Source of the DNA: G963665085 sp963665085
GTDB taxonomy: Bacteria > Bacteroidota > Bacteroidia > Bacteroidales > JAAAOM01
Assembly: GCA_963665085.2 (NCBI GenBank)
Contig: CAXXXS010000001.1
Coordinates: 4,092,001 to 4,156,000 of the forward strand
Reading direction: 5' to 3'
Length of the DNA stretch: 64,000 nt
Below are positions 9,163-17,362 of this stretch, one piece after another. A model generated the notes under the pieces. That model was not told the DNA's origin. It worked only from the letters and a program-made list of their open reading frames with translations, and did not search any database. The translations under genes were made by a program, and so were the position numbers. Numbering within the stretch: the stretch's first letter is position 1; each line of letters begins with the position of its first letter.

Positions 9163-10284
9163 TTACTTTAATAATTCATCAATTTGATTATCCCATTCAT
9201 CGAAAAAACCTTTTGGCCATTCATCTAACCTTCCTTCATCATCAATAAAAGGTTGTTTTGTTTCAATCAGATATTCTGGTTCTTCCTTATTCTTTTGCAG
9301 ATAATAAATTGAAATATTTTCTTTATCAATTATTTTATTTTTTACAGCTACTCTAACACCATTTAAAAAATGGTCACTATGTGATTCTGTTATTATTTGA
9401 ACACCGCTTTGAGCAGCTATTGAAATAAGCCTGCCTACTACAGATTGACCTGCAGGATGCAAATGAGCTTCTGGATTTTCAATTAACAACAAATCATTTG
9501 GCTGAGAAGCCAGAATGGCAGTAATTACTGGCAATACATATGTGAGTCCGAATCCAACATTTTCTGGTCTAAATTTTTCAGTGTACCCATGACGTGTCTC
9601 AAATTCAAAATGTAAACTTGCTTGATTAACCTCCTCGATAACTTTTGCTGTAACCCTAACACCTGGAGTTATTTCAGACATCCATGCATCAATGTTTGAT
9701 AAAAGAGTTTTAGCTTTTGCTTTAGGATGTGCAAGGTTTATATTTGCTAAAGGCTTTAATTGATTTTCGGCAATAAAATGTACAGTATACTGTCCAAGTT
9801 TGCCTAATGAATTTTGGTTATTAATTTCAAACGGGTCAACAGGAAATGTGCTACGGGGACTCATTCTTTCTGCTGAGAGATATTGAAATCTATTACTAAA
9901 TAATGCTCGATTGAATATATCTTCATCATTACAAGTTGGAAATGGTTTATTTACAGGTTGAACATTAGAAGAACTATTATAACCAAATTCAAAATTAAAA
10001 TAAGTATTATCATCCCAATTAAAATAGAATTTTAATATCTCATTTTCAGCATCATTAGAAAGAATATCTTTACCAAGACCTAAATTTATATATCTAGAAC
10101 TATTAAGCATTAATCCTTTACTAAAATCAGGATTTTGTTCATATGATTGCCTTATCAATAGTAGTGCTTGAATAAGAGTAGATTTTCCCATACTATTAAG
10201 CCCGGCTAATAAAGTTAAATTACTTAATACAAAATCAGTGTTTCGTAAAACTTTAAAATTTTCAATATGTATTGATTGTAACAT
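9163..10284 (-). CDS. AAA/ABC-type ATPase, DUF3696 family, of a putative anti-phage system
   Basis: 373 residues. The Walker A motif GLNSMGKST is at residues 28-36, right after the IHIENFKVLRN start typical of SMC/RecF/OLD-like ATPases. Walker B and D-loop appear as LLLIENPEAHLHPAGQ (about 265-280), followed by the switch histidine region ITESHSDHFLNGVR. The C-terminal DEGRLDEWPKGFFDEW is the signature of DUF3696. In defence systems such ATPases act as sensors or scaffolds that control a nuclease partner. It starts 1 nt after the DUF262 gene ends, so the two are translationally coupled. The frame is intact. Confidence 0.9.
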   Translation of the reverse strand: MLQSIHIENFKVLRNTDFVLSNLTLLAGLNSMGKSTLIQALLLIRQSYEQNPDFSKGLMLNSSRYINLGLGKDILSNDAENEILKFYFNWDDNTYFNFEFGYNSSSNVQPVNKPFPTCNDEDIFNRALFSNRFQYLSAERMSPRSTFPVDPFEINNQNSLGKLGQYTVHFIAENQLKPLANINLAHPKAKAKTLLSNIDAWMSEITPGVRVTAKVIEEVNQASLHFEFETRHGYTEKFRPENVGFGLTYVLPVITAILASQPNDLLLIENPEAHLHPAGQSVVGRLISIAAQSGVQIITESHSDHFLNGVRVAVKNKIIDKENISIYYLQKNKEEPEYLIETKQPFIDDEGRLDEWPKGFFDEWDNQIDELLK

Positions 10285-10285
10285 T

Positions 10286-11437
10286 TTAACAGAATTTTTT
10301 TATTAAATCACCAATACGATTAAATCTAAACTTCACATTATCTGTATCAGTTGTAGAGTAAGAAATGGCAGCAAAAAACTCATCTTTGGACATTAGGTTC
10401 TTAAACTCAGAAAGAAACTCTGATTTATTTGATAATAAATTTTCACTTTGCACCTCTGTTAATGATGAAAACAAAACAGTGATGACCTCAAACAACGCAC
10501 GATTTAATACTTTGTTTTTATCTTTATCAACAAGTGATTTTCTAAAAGCATCTTTTCCGAATATTTCTCCTGACATATGCAATGAACTTTCAAAAGAATT
10601 TGCTAATTGGTTAAGATGATTATCGTTTAAATCTTCACCTAAAGAGTCCATTGCATTATTAAGAAACTTTATCATTGGTGATTTGTAATTTGTATAAGGA
10701 GTTATTTTAAATGCACAAAATCTAAGAACTAACTCTTTATCAAGCATTCGTTTATCAGAAGCACGAACAACCTTTTTAAAAGCATCTGTTTCTGTTAATA
10801 ATTTTAGAAATTTTGAAGCTTTTCCCTCATTTGTACTTTGACTTAGAGCATGTCTTATTTCTTGTGCGTTTAAAGTCAACCCACCTGTATTAATTCGATA
10901 AAATAAACTATACTTAACTTCTTTAGGTGTAGCAGGTTTTATCAAATAAAGAGTGACAGGTGCTTCATTAATTCTCCTCTGTAAAGTACGTGGCAAATCT
11001 TCATAATGAGCACCCTCAAAATCTCTCATAAATTCAAGCCCTTTTAAAGCAAGTTTTTTATTCCCCTTTTCTAAAACAAATCTTTTAATAGTTGTTAATC
11101 GTTGTAAGCCATCAACAACTTGCCAATGTTCATCATTTGTCGCATCAAAATAAAACGCAGGCAATGGTAATCGTATGAATAATGATTCAATTAACCTTCC
11201 TTTTAACTCATTTCTCCATAAATCCGCCGTCCTTTGAAAATCAGGACTTAAATCGATCTCATTATTTTCAAGCCGAGTAATTAATGTACTCATTGTTGTT
11301 TGTAAGACCTGTATTTCAATATCTTTAGGGTCAAAAGGATCTTTTAAATCTGAAATTTCCTGTTCAAGATCTTTTGTTTCATCTTGATCAAATTCTTCAA
11401 CTTCAGAATCTATATTTAGTTGTTCATATTTACTCAT
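10286..11437 (-). CDS. DUF262 domain-containing protein (ParB-like/GmrS-like), first gene of the cassette
   Basis: 383 residues. The DUF262 domain (about 45-220) shows SPDFQRTADLWRNELKGRLIESLFIRLPLPAFYF and the nucleotide-binding core VDGLQRLTTIKRF (DGLQR at 109-113), then YRINTGGLTLNAQEIRHAL. The same fold is found in GmrS/GmrD, BrxU and SspE, where it binds or hydrolyses nucleotides and gates a nuclease; no HNH (DUF1524) domain follows here. The acidic N-terminus is probably disordered. It is first in a three-gene operon with the DUF3696 ATPase and the broken third gene. Confidence 0.9.
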   Translation of the reverse strand: MSKYEQLNIDSEVEEFDQDETKDLEQEISDLKDPFDPKDIEIQVLQTTMSTLITRLENNEIDLSPDFQRTADLWRNELKGRLIESLFIRLPLPAFYFDATNDEHWQVVDGLQRLTTIKRFVLEKGNKKLALKGLEFMRDFEGAHYEDLPRTLQRRINEAPVTLYLIKPATPKEVKYSLFYRINTGGLTLNAQEIRHALSQSTNEGKASKFLKLLTETDAFKKVVRASDKRMLDKELVLRFCAFKITPYTNYKSPMIKFLNNAMDSLGEDLNDNHLNQLANSFESSLHMSGEIFGKDAFRKSLVDKDKNKVLNRALFEVITVLFSSLTEVQSENLLSNKSEFLSEFKNLMSKDEFFAAISYSTTDTDNVKFRFNRIGDLIKKFC

Positions 11438-11927
11438 ACAAATTTTGCTTTATGCAAATATACATTTTTGGTTTCTAACCTAATTTTTATTAAAATACAA
11501 AAATACATAAGCACTTTTATAATACAAGAATTGAGCGTTTGCAAAAAAAACAACTCTTTTGCAAACTTTGGTATGTAGGGCTAGCTTGCTTCTGTTTGCA
11601 AATGTGTTGTTTTGTGGATGGGGTTTCTTTTTTATTTGTGGGGGGGGACAAAATAAATTCCCGTCAAACTGCAACGCTCGATCAAAGGGGCACCAATCCA
11701 GTCAATCCATTTTTTGTTATTATTTCAATTTTTCTTTTATCGAATATGTTGTGTCGGTTCTCCTCACTTGCTTATAGGCGCGATTAACGGTTTTATAAAA
11801 ACACTTGCGCATTTAAGGTTCTAAATAACATTTTTTTAACAAACTAATCCTTGTTTATTCTTAACAATCACTATCCTTTATGGTTATTTCAATTAGATAT
11901 TTAATTGTTTATTATAAAATTATTGAA
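11438..11927. other. Intergenic region upstream of the defence operon, with a long imperfect inverted repeat
   Basis: No gene was recognised in these 490 bases; the open frames here have no natural protein character. The stretch next to 11438 must hold the defence operon promoter. An imperfect inverted repeat (11541-11566 against 11594-11617) and an eight-base G run near 11641 stand out from the AT-rich background. This is the outer boundary of the accessory island. Confidence 0.5.
11541..11617. repeat. Imperfect inverted repeat (about 24-bp arms)
   Basis: The left arm GCAAAAAAAACAACTC plus TTTTGCAAAC pairs with the right arm GTTTGCAAATG plus TGTTGTTTTGTGG, with about 27 bases between. A structured edge element of this kind could be a recombination site or attC-like, but no integrase gene lies in the window. 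Confidence 0.5.
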
Positions 11928-12692
11928 ATGAAATTGAGATTTTTTTTATTATTCCTATTTATAGCTAATTTATCTTATGGAATAGAAACAAATATAATTG
12001 TAAGAGCCAAAGCGAAAGATGCAAAATTTGTTGGTTCATCTTTAGGTGGGGCTTATGTTATTATTAAAGATAAGTTAACTGGTAGAATACTTGATGAAGG
12101 TAGAACGGAAGGTACTCCCGGGGATACAGAATTAATCATGGAAAATCCAGTTAAAAGAGGAACTCTTATATCGGATGAAAACACTTCAAAATTTTTGGCA
12201 GCAATAGATATTGATGAACCTACTTTTGTTACAATTGATGTGTATTCTCCCATAAATAGTAAACAGGCACAGGTAAAGGTTAGTACAGAATTATGGCTAA
12301 TTCCCGGAAAGGATATTTTAGGAGATGGAATTATTTTAGAAATACCCGGTTATATTATTGATGTTTTAACTCCCCGAACTCATCAATATATGTCTTTAGA
12401 GTCGTTAGAAGATTCGCCCTTGTTCTTTAAAGCAAATATTGTTATGATGTGTGGTTGCCCTATTCAAAAAGATGGATTATGGGACTCAGAAAACATAGAG
12501 GTTAAGGCAATTGTAAAAAAAGATGGGGAATTTTATAAAGAGGTTGAGTTGGAAAATGTAGCAACAAATTTATTTGAAAGTGAGTCATCTGTATTAGAAG
12601 AAGCAGGACAATATGAGGTAATTATTTACGCTTATGATGAATCGACAGGAAATACAGGAGTGGATAAAGTTAATTTTGTTATTTTCGATTAA
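11928..12692 (+). CDS. Secreted protein of unknown function with a CGCP motif
   Basis: 254 residues from the ATG at 11928, which starts directly with a signal peptide (MKLRFFLLFLFIANLSYG); an upstream ATG at 11880 would put 16 residues before it and is unlikely. The rest is beta-rich: an N-terminal domain with 'GGAYVIIKDKLTGRILDEGRTEGTPGD', then IPGYIIDVLTP, then a C-terminal Ig-like domain ending in YAYDESTGNTG. A cysteine pair in MMCGCPI could bind a metal or form a disulfide. Family not recognised. It is followed by a hairpin and then, convergently, by the PQQ-like gene. Confidence 0.7.
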   Translation: MKLRFFLLFLFIANLSYGIETNIIVRAKAKDAKFVGSSLGGAYVIIKDKLTGRILDEGRTEGTPGDTELIMENPVKRGTLISDENTSKFLAAIDIDEPTFVTIDVYSPINSKQAQVKVSTELWLIPGKDILGDGIILEIPGYIIDVLTPRTHQYMSLESLEDSPLFFKANIVMMCGCPIQKDGLWDSENIEVKAIVKKDGEFYKEVELENVATNLFESESSVLEEAGQYEVIIYAYDESTGNTGVDKVNFVIFD

Positions 12693-12710
12693 AATTATTT
12701 ATAATTAGAA

Positions 12711-12741
12711 ACTTGTTGGAGCTGTGGAAACTCCAACAAGT
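12711..12741. terminator. Terminator-like hairpin between convergent genes
   Basis: A perfect 11-bp stem ACTTGTTGGAG / CTCCAACAAGT with a 9-nt loop. No T tract follows on either strand, so rho-independent termination is plausible rather than certain. Confidence 0.6.
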
Positions 12742-12807
12742 ATTACTACTAATTATATTGCAATTGTACTAGCAATTGCATCAGGTAAACTAACTATTTT
12801 TGTATTG

Positions 12808-14175
12808 CTATTCAGCAACTTTTACACACATTAATCGTTGTTGGTCCCTGATTAGAAGTTTTCCATCAGCCAGGGCAATAGGTGCCCAGTTTTGTATTTT
12901 ACCTCCTACTCTTGATGAAATTCCTCCATCATCAGATGTTGCTGGTTCTGCTAATAGTTCAGCAGAGGCAATAGCTTTAAATTCTGTTGGATTTGGTTCA
13001 ATAAGATATAATGTCTTAGAACCATCTGTAGCCAGGATTAAGCCATTAGCCATAACCATGCTTCCTTTATTAAAATCAGGATCGCGTTTTGTTTTCCATT
13101 TTATGTTACCATTCATATCCATACAGGATAGCCCATCTCGTTTATTATTTGTGCCATATTGAGCATAAAAATGATCTTTATAAAAAATTGGTGTTTTTGT
13201 TTGGTCTCCAAATTCTTCTGTTCTAAAAAGTTCGGTTGCAGTGTAAGCTCCACTATTATCTTTTTTTACTTCAAGCATCAAAGCTCCCAGCTCATATCCT
13301 CCTGTTATAAGTATTTTGTTCTTTCCTGCATCTACAGCACTGGGTACAGGTATGTGACATAACCAGTTATTAAATTCCCAAATTGTTTCACCACTATTAG
13401 GAGCAACACCAATAACTTTTCCAGGTACAGGATCTTGACCAAAACCTCCACTGGAAGCACCTATCATAACAACCTGATCTTTTCCATCTATTTTTACTAT
13501 AGTTGGACTAACATATCCGGCTGAACCGAGTGAAGGAGTTTTCCATTTTACATCACCGGTAAGTTTATTATAAGCTACAACGCCAGCTTGTGGTGCTTGA
13601 GACGCAATGATTAATAAATCTCCATAGATTAAGGGGCATTGTGATATTGCCCAGGTAGGAAAACTACCTTCTTCTTGTGTTGGGGGACCTGCTTGTTGTT
13701 TCGCCGGTTTACCACCAAAATCAGTCCATACATTTACATTCCATACAGGTTGTTTGGTGTTAATATCGATACAGTACAAATCACCATAAGGGCCACAAGA
13801 GTATACATATTTATCATCAACAATAGGAACACTACGAGAGCCTGGAAACATTACAGAACCTGGTGAGCTATATTCAAAGCTCCATAGTTCTTCACCAGAA
13901 GTAAGATCAAAACATCTCATTTTATCTCCAACTTCGTCATTTCTATCTAAAAGATAAATCTTACCATCTTTCACAACCGGACCACCATAACCAATTCCAA
14001 CATTGGTAGACCATAATACTTCGGGTCCTCCATCAGGCCAGGTTTGTAAAAGTCCTTCTTGTTCAGTAATACTATTTCTATTCGGCCCCATATATTGCGG
14101 CCAGTCTTGTGCAAAAAGACTTACTGACGAGCAAAAAACAATAAATAAGAATATTTTCTTAAGGTTAGTTTTCAT
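12808..14175 (-). CDS. Secreted PQQ-binding-like beta-propeller protein
   Basis: 455 residues with a signal peptide (KIFLFIVFCSSVSLFA). The mature part starts DWPQYMGPNRNSIT, the classic opening of PQQ-like propeller proteins, followed by repeats such as GPVVKDGKIYLLDRNDEVGDKMRCFDLTSGEELW. The repeats carry the tryptophan-docking 'G.LyciD..tGk..W' pattern of an eight-bladed propeller. Dehydrogenase cofactor ligands are not evident, so it may be a structural or substrate-binding relative rather than an alcohol dehydrogenase. It lies 22 nt downstream of the envelope protein gene in the same minus-strand operon, whose upstream region carries an AraC-type operator. Confidence 0.85.
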   Translation of the reverse strand: MKTNLKKIFLFIVFCSSVSLFAQDWPQYMGPNRNSITEQEGLLQTWPDGGPEVLWSTNVGIGYGGPVVKDGKIYLLDRNDEVGDKMRCFDLTSGEELWSFEYSSPGSVMFPGSRSVPIVDDKYVYSCGPYGDLYCIDINTKQPVWNVNVWTDFGGKPAKQQAGPPTQEEGSFPTWAISQCPLIYGDLLIIASQAPQAGVVAYNKLTGDVKWKTPSLGSAGYVSPTIVKIDGKDQVVMIGASSGGFGQDPVPGKVIGVAPNSGETIWEFNNWLCHIPVPSAVDAGKNKILITGGYELGALMLEVKKDNSGAYTATELFRTEEFGDQTKTPIFYKDHFYAQYGTNNKRDGLSCMDMNGNIKWKTKRDPDFNKGSMVMANGLILATDGSKTLYLIEPNPTEFKAIASAELLAEPATSDDGGISSRVGGKIQNWAPIALADGKLLIRDQQRLMCVKVAE

Positions 14176-14197
14176 AATTGAGTAATATTTAAGGTTA

Positions 14198-15046
14198 CTA
14201 ATTCAAATGCTTATTTTGAAATTTATAAATCAAACTTATGTTCCACAGAAAATCATCTCCAGAAATCTGTGAATCTATTGTCTTATTTATTATCCCTGAG
14301 ATAGCAAAAGGAAAGTCCTTTTTCGTAAGTTGCATATTAGCTGTAAAGTAAGTTCCATCATTTTCATCCATTTTTAAATAGTAAAATTCTGGCTTCACAC
14401 TAAAACTTAAATCATTAGCAAAGCTATTAGTTGATATTGTTGTGTTGATTGTGATAAAATGATTGTTTTTGGGAGTATCAAATTCTACTCCTTTTGAATA
14501 AATATAATGCATCCCAACTTTTACATTTTTAGAAATTGAATAAGTTGGTAATAATTGAGTAGCAAGATACCTTTTAGATACTAATTCATCATGGGTTTCA
14601 TTTCCTGATACAGTTTGAATTGTCTTAAATGTAAATGCTGGATGTGCTCCAAGTAATAAGGAGAATTTATCATCGTTTATAAGTTTGTAGTGCAACCAAA
14701 ATATAAACGCCCAGGGTTGCCCTTTCATTGAGAATCTAAATAGAGGATCAAAACTGAATCGGTTTCCCATTGAAAAATTAAAAATAGCTGCTGGTTTTCC
14801 TAATGTGAAATTTGGAAAAGTAGAGATCCCTTTATTTGTTATTGAAGCAGAACCGCTGAAAATAAACGGTTTTATAGTAGTACTATCTGTACTTTGAGAA
14901 TAAACATTTTGAATGTTACTGATTGAAAAAAGTACAATTAGCAAGGTGTAATAAATACTTCTTTTTCCAAAGAATATCTTTACTCTCCATTTTATTTCAA
15001 AATATTGTAAATATTTCTTAATATAAAGTGTCTTAATTTTATTCAT
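14198..15046 (-). CDS. Putative outer membrane beta-barrel protein
   Basis: About 282 residues from the ATG at 15046 (MNKIKTLYIKK); the frame is open to an ATG at 15115, but that start would overlap the operator region. A basic stretch is followed by a hydrophobic signal segment (YYTLLIVLFSISNIQNVYS) and then alternating beta strands: GSASITNKGISTFPNFTLGKPAAIFNFSMG and a C-terminal aromatic strand LWNISLIYKF. It looks like a small Bacteroidetes outer-membrane barrel; no specific family was recognised. It is the first gene of an operon with the PQQ-like protein and divergent from the first AraC regulator. Confidence 0.6.
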   Translation of the reverse strand: MNKIKTLYIKKYLQYFEIKWRVKIFFGKRSIYYTLLIVLFSISNIQNVYSQSTDSTTIKPFIFSGSASITNKGISTFPNFTLGKPAAIFNFSMGNRFSFDPLFRFSMKGQPWAFIFWLHYKLINDDKFSLLLGAHPAFTFKTIQTVSGNETHDELVSKRYLATQLLPTYSISKNVKVGMHYIYSKGVEFDTPKNNHFITINTTISTNSFANDLSFSVKPEFYYLKMDENDGTYFTANMQLTKKDFPFAISGIINKTIDSQISGDDFLWNISLIYKFQNKHLN

Positions 15047-15115
15047 TGTTAGTTTATAATTGTATTTATTACAAGTTACAAAATTCAATTTTTTGTATGA
15101 TATTAAAGTATACAA

Positions 15116-15146
15116 ATTACAGGATTACCTACCATTATTACTGATT
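15116..15146. promoter_or_regulatory. AraC-type operator, copy 1 (31 bp)
   Basis: Starts ATTACAGGAT and ends TACCATTATTACTGATT. Copies 2 (16158-16188) and 3 (21121-21151) align without gaps. Two half-sites of the form ATTACnGAT lie 21 bp apart, two helical turns, the spacing known for tandem AraC-family sites. It lies between the divergent envelope protein and the first AraC gene, 10 nt upstream of the presumed -33 TTG. Confidence 0.7.
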
Positions 15147-15156
15147 TGCTTTTTAG

Positions 15157-15190
15157 TTGTAACTTATTTAAAATGAGTTTTCTAAATTTG
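15157..15190 (+). promoter_or_regulatory. Predicted promoter of the first AraC gene
   Basis: The -7 element TAAATTTG (15183-15190) matches TAnnTTTG. A TTG at 15157-15159 is 23 nt upstream, a little longer than the usual 19-21 nt, as expected for an activator-dependent promoter with the operator just upstream. Confidence 0.5.
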
Positions 15191-15217
15191 TTAATAGATT
15201 AATTTAAACTAAATGTG

Positions 15218-16111
15218 ATGGAAGAGGTTATAAGGCTTGAAACAATAGCGCAATATAATGCTATAAAGGGTGTGGAAATATTGCATCCCTTGGTTAGTAT
15301 TTTTGATAATTCTAACTTAAAGAAACTTCCTAATGGTAAAATTTACTTTGGCTTTTATGCCGTTTTTCTAAAAGAAGTTAAGTGTGGGGAATTGAAGTAT
15401 GGTCGGAATACTTACGACTATGAAGAAGGAACACTTGTTTTTATAGGCCCGGGACAAGTGTTAGGAGTAAAGAATGAAGAAAATTATCAGCCTAAAGGTT
15501 GGACATTAATTTTTCATCCCGATTTAATAAGAGGAACAACCTTGGGAAATAAGATGAAAGAATATTCATTCTTCTCCTATGATTTAAACGAAGCATTACA
15601 TCTTTCAGAAAAGGAACGGGAAATTATCAAAGAGATTCTTAGTAAAATTGATTTTGAACTGAGAAATTCGATAGATAAACACAGTAAGACATTAATAAAT
15701 AATAATATTGAGTTATTATTAAATTATTGTACACGTTTCTATGACCGTCAATTTATAACCAGGGAAAATATAAATAAAGGTATCCTTGAACGTTTTGAGA
15801 AGTCCCTTGATACTTATTTCATGTCAGAAAAGCCACAAACTATGGGGCTTCCGTTTGTTGGATATTTTGCTGATGAGTTTAATCTTTCTGCTAACTATTT
15901 TGGAGATCTCGTAAAGAAAGAAACAGGTAAATCGGCTCAGGAACATATTCAATTAAAATTAATGGAGATTGCCAAAGAAAAAATCTACGACACAACAAAA
16001 AATGTTAATGAGATAGCATACGAACTTGGATTTAAATACCCGCAACATTTTAGCAGAATGTTTAAAAAAAGTACGGGTTTATCTCCCAATGAATTCCGAA
16101 ATCTAAATTAA
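15218..16111 (+). CDS. AraC family transcriptional regulator (copy 1)
   Basis: 297 residues from the ATG at 15218 (a GTG one codon earlier is also possible). An N-terminal cupin-like sensor domain (about 25-170; EGTLVFIGPGQVLG, LIFHPDLIRGT) is followed by a C-terminal double helix-turn-helix (about 200-297; LSANYFGDLVKKETGKSAQEHIQ and VNEIAYELGFKYPQHFSRMFKKSTGLSPNEFR). It is a tandem paralogue of the next gene. The operator and promoter in front of it suggest auto-regulation or cross-regulation between the pair. The ligand is unknown. Confidence 0.9.
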   Translation: MEEVIRLETIAQYNAIKGVEILHPLVSIFDNSNLKKLPNGKIYFGFYAVFLKEVKCGELKYGRNTYDYEEGTLVFIGPGQVLGVKNEENYQPKGWTLIFHPDLIRGTTLGNKMKEYSFFSYDLNEALHLSEKEREIIKEILSKIDFELRNSIDKHSKTLINNNIELLLNYCTRFYDRQFITRENINKGILERFEKSLDTYFMSEKPQTMGLPFVGYFADEFNLSANYFGDLVKKETGKSAQEHIQLKLMEIAKEKIYDTTKNVNEIAYELGFKYPQHFSRMFKKSTGLSPNEFRNLN

Positions 16112-16157
16112 TTATTATGTGGATTTTTGTCTTGTCTTTTATAACAAGATGATACAA

Positions 16158-16188
16158 ATTACGGATTGTAATACCAATATTACTGATT
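16158..16188. promoter_or_regulatory. AraC-type operator, copy 2 (31 bp)
   Basis: Starts ATTACGGATT and ends ATACCAATATTACTGATT. The second half-site is identical to copy 1, with the same 21-bp offset between half-sites. Nine bases downstream is TTG (16198-16200), the presumed -33 element of the second AraC gene: the same geometry as copy 1. Confidence 0.75.
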
Positions 16189-16197
16189 CTTACTCCG

Positions 16198-16232
16198 TTG
16201 ATAATGTGTTGGTAAATTGAATTATATATTTG
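16198..16232 (+). promoter_or_regulatory. Predicted promoter of the second AraC gene
   Basis: TATATTTG (16225-16232) fits the -7 consensus, 24 nt after TTG (16198-16200). The long spacer matches that of the copy 1 promoter and again suggests dependence on an activator. Confidence 0.5.
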
Positions 16233-16253
16233 CTTTATTGATATATTAAAAAT

Positions 16254-17159
16254 ATGGATAGTGTTGCAAAATTTAATACTATAGAACAATATAATTCAAT
16301 CTTTGGATTAAAAACATTACATCCTCTTGTAAGTATAATTGATTATTCAAAAATAAAAATCAGGCCATCAAAAAAATCCATTCGGGTCCATGTAGGATTC
16401 TATATGATGTTTCTGAAGGAGGCAAAGATGGGGAGCATAACTTATGGATTTAATAATTATGATTATGATGAAGGAACTCTTGTTTTTATAGGCCCTGGTC
16501 AAGTGTATGGTGTGAATCCTCCAGATAAGAAAACAAAACCCAAAGGTTATGCCTTGTTATTTCATCCAGATTTATTGAACGGAACTAATCTTGGTAAAAA
16601 AATGAAGGAATATTCCTTTTTTTCTTACCATGTCAATGAAGCTTTGCATTTGTCAGAAAGAGAACGGGGAGTTGTAGTTGATAGTTTGACAAAAATATTG
16701 TTTGAGCTTGAACATTCTATTGATAAACATAGTAATACTCTTATGCTGTCTTACATAGAGCTATTACTTAATTATTGTAACCGGTTTTACGATCGTCAAT
16801 TTATTACTAGAAGTCAAGTTAATAAAAGTGTATTAGCAAGTTTTGAAGAGGTGCTTAATGAATATCTAAATTCAGGTATGCCTATAAATCAAGGATTACC
16901 ATCAGTTAAATATTGTGCAGATAAATTACACCTTTCTGCTAACTATCTTGGCGATTTAATGAAAAAAGAAACAGGAAAATCGGCGCAGGAGAATATTCAG
17001 TTTAGGTTAATGGATTTAGCAAAGCAAAGAATAATAGAAAATGATAAATCAGTTAGTGAAATTGCTTACGAGCTTGGTTTTAGATATCCTCAGCATTTTA
17101 GCCGTATGTTCAAAAAAAGAGTAGGATTAACTCCTAACGAATATAGAAATTCAAATTAG
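16254..17159 (+). CDS. AraC family transcriptional regulator (copy 2)
   Basis: 301 residues, clearly paralogous to the preceding gene along its whole length: shared TLVFIGPGQV, KMKEYSFFSY, NYCNRFYDRQFITR and KKETGKSAQE. The sensor domain covers about residues 25-175 and the double helix-turn-helix about 205-301 (VSEIAYELGFRYPQHFSRMFKKRVGLTPNEYR). DNA-reading helices of the two copies are nearly the same, so both probably bind the same operator. Differences in the sensor part leave room for different ligands. It is followed by the alginate-export-like porin gene on the same strand. Confidence 0.9.
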   Translation: MDSVAKFNTIEQYNSIFGLKTLHPLVSIIDYSKIKIRPSKKSIRVHVGFYMMFLKEAKMGSITYGFNNYDYDEGTLVFIGPGQVYGVNPPDKKTKPKGYALLFHPDLLNGTNLGKKMKEYSFFSYHVNEALHLSERERGVVVDSLTKILFELEHSIDKHSNTLMLSYIELLLNYCNRFYDRQFITRSQVNKSVLASFEEVLNEYLNSGMPINQGLPSVKYCADKLHLSANYLGDLMKKETGKSAQENIQFRLMDLAKQRIIENDKSVSEIAYELGFRYPQHFSRMFKKRVGLTPNEYRNSN

Positions 17160-17362
17160 TTTCAAATCGGAATTCCCTGCCAATCGTTATTTGTATTAAA
17201 ATTATCTTTATCTTTAATTTCAGTGTTATTTGTAAAAGATAAATTTAATTAATCAATCACTTAAAATAATTACTTGTTTTCTAAGAGGAGTATATTACAT
17301 ACAATTTTGTGTTATTATACTTGAACAGGGATTATTGTGGAGATGAAAAATACGAAGAGATA

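Noticed and set aside
11480..11787. Short open frames on both strands upstream of the secreted CGCP protein
   Set aside because: They run through an inverted repeat and an eight-base G run; their translations are Cys/Phe-rich and have no family character.
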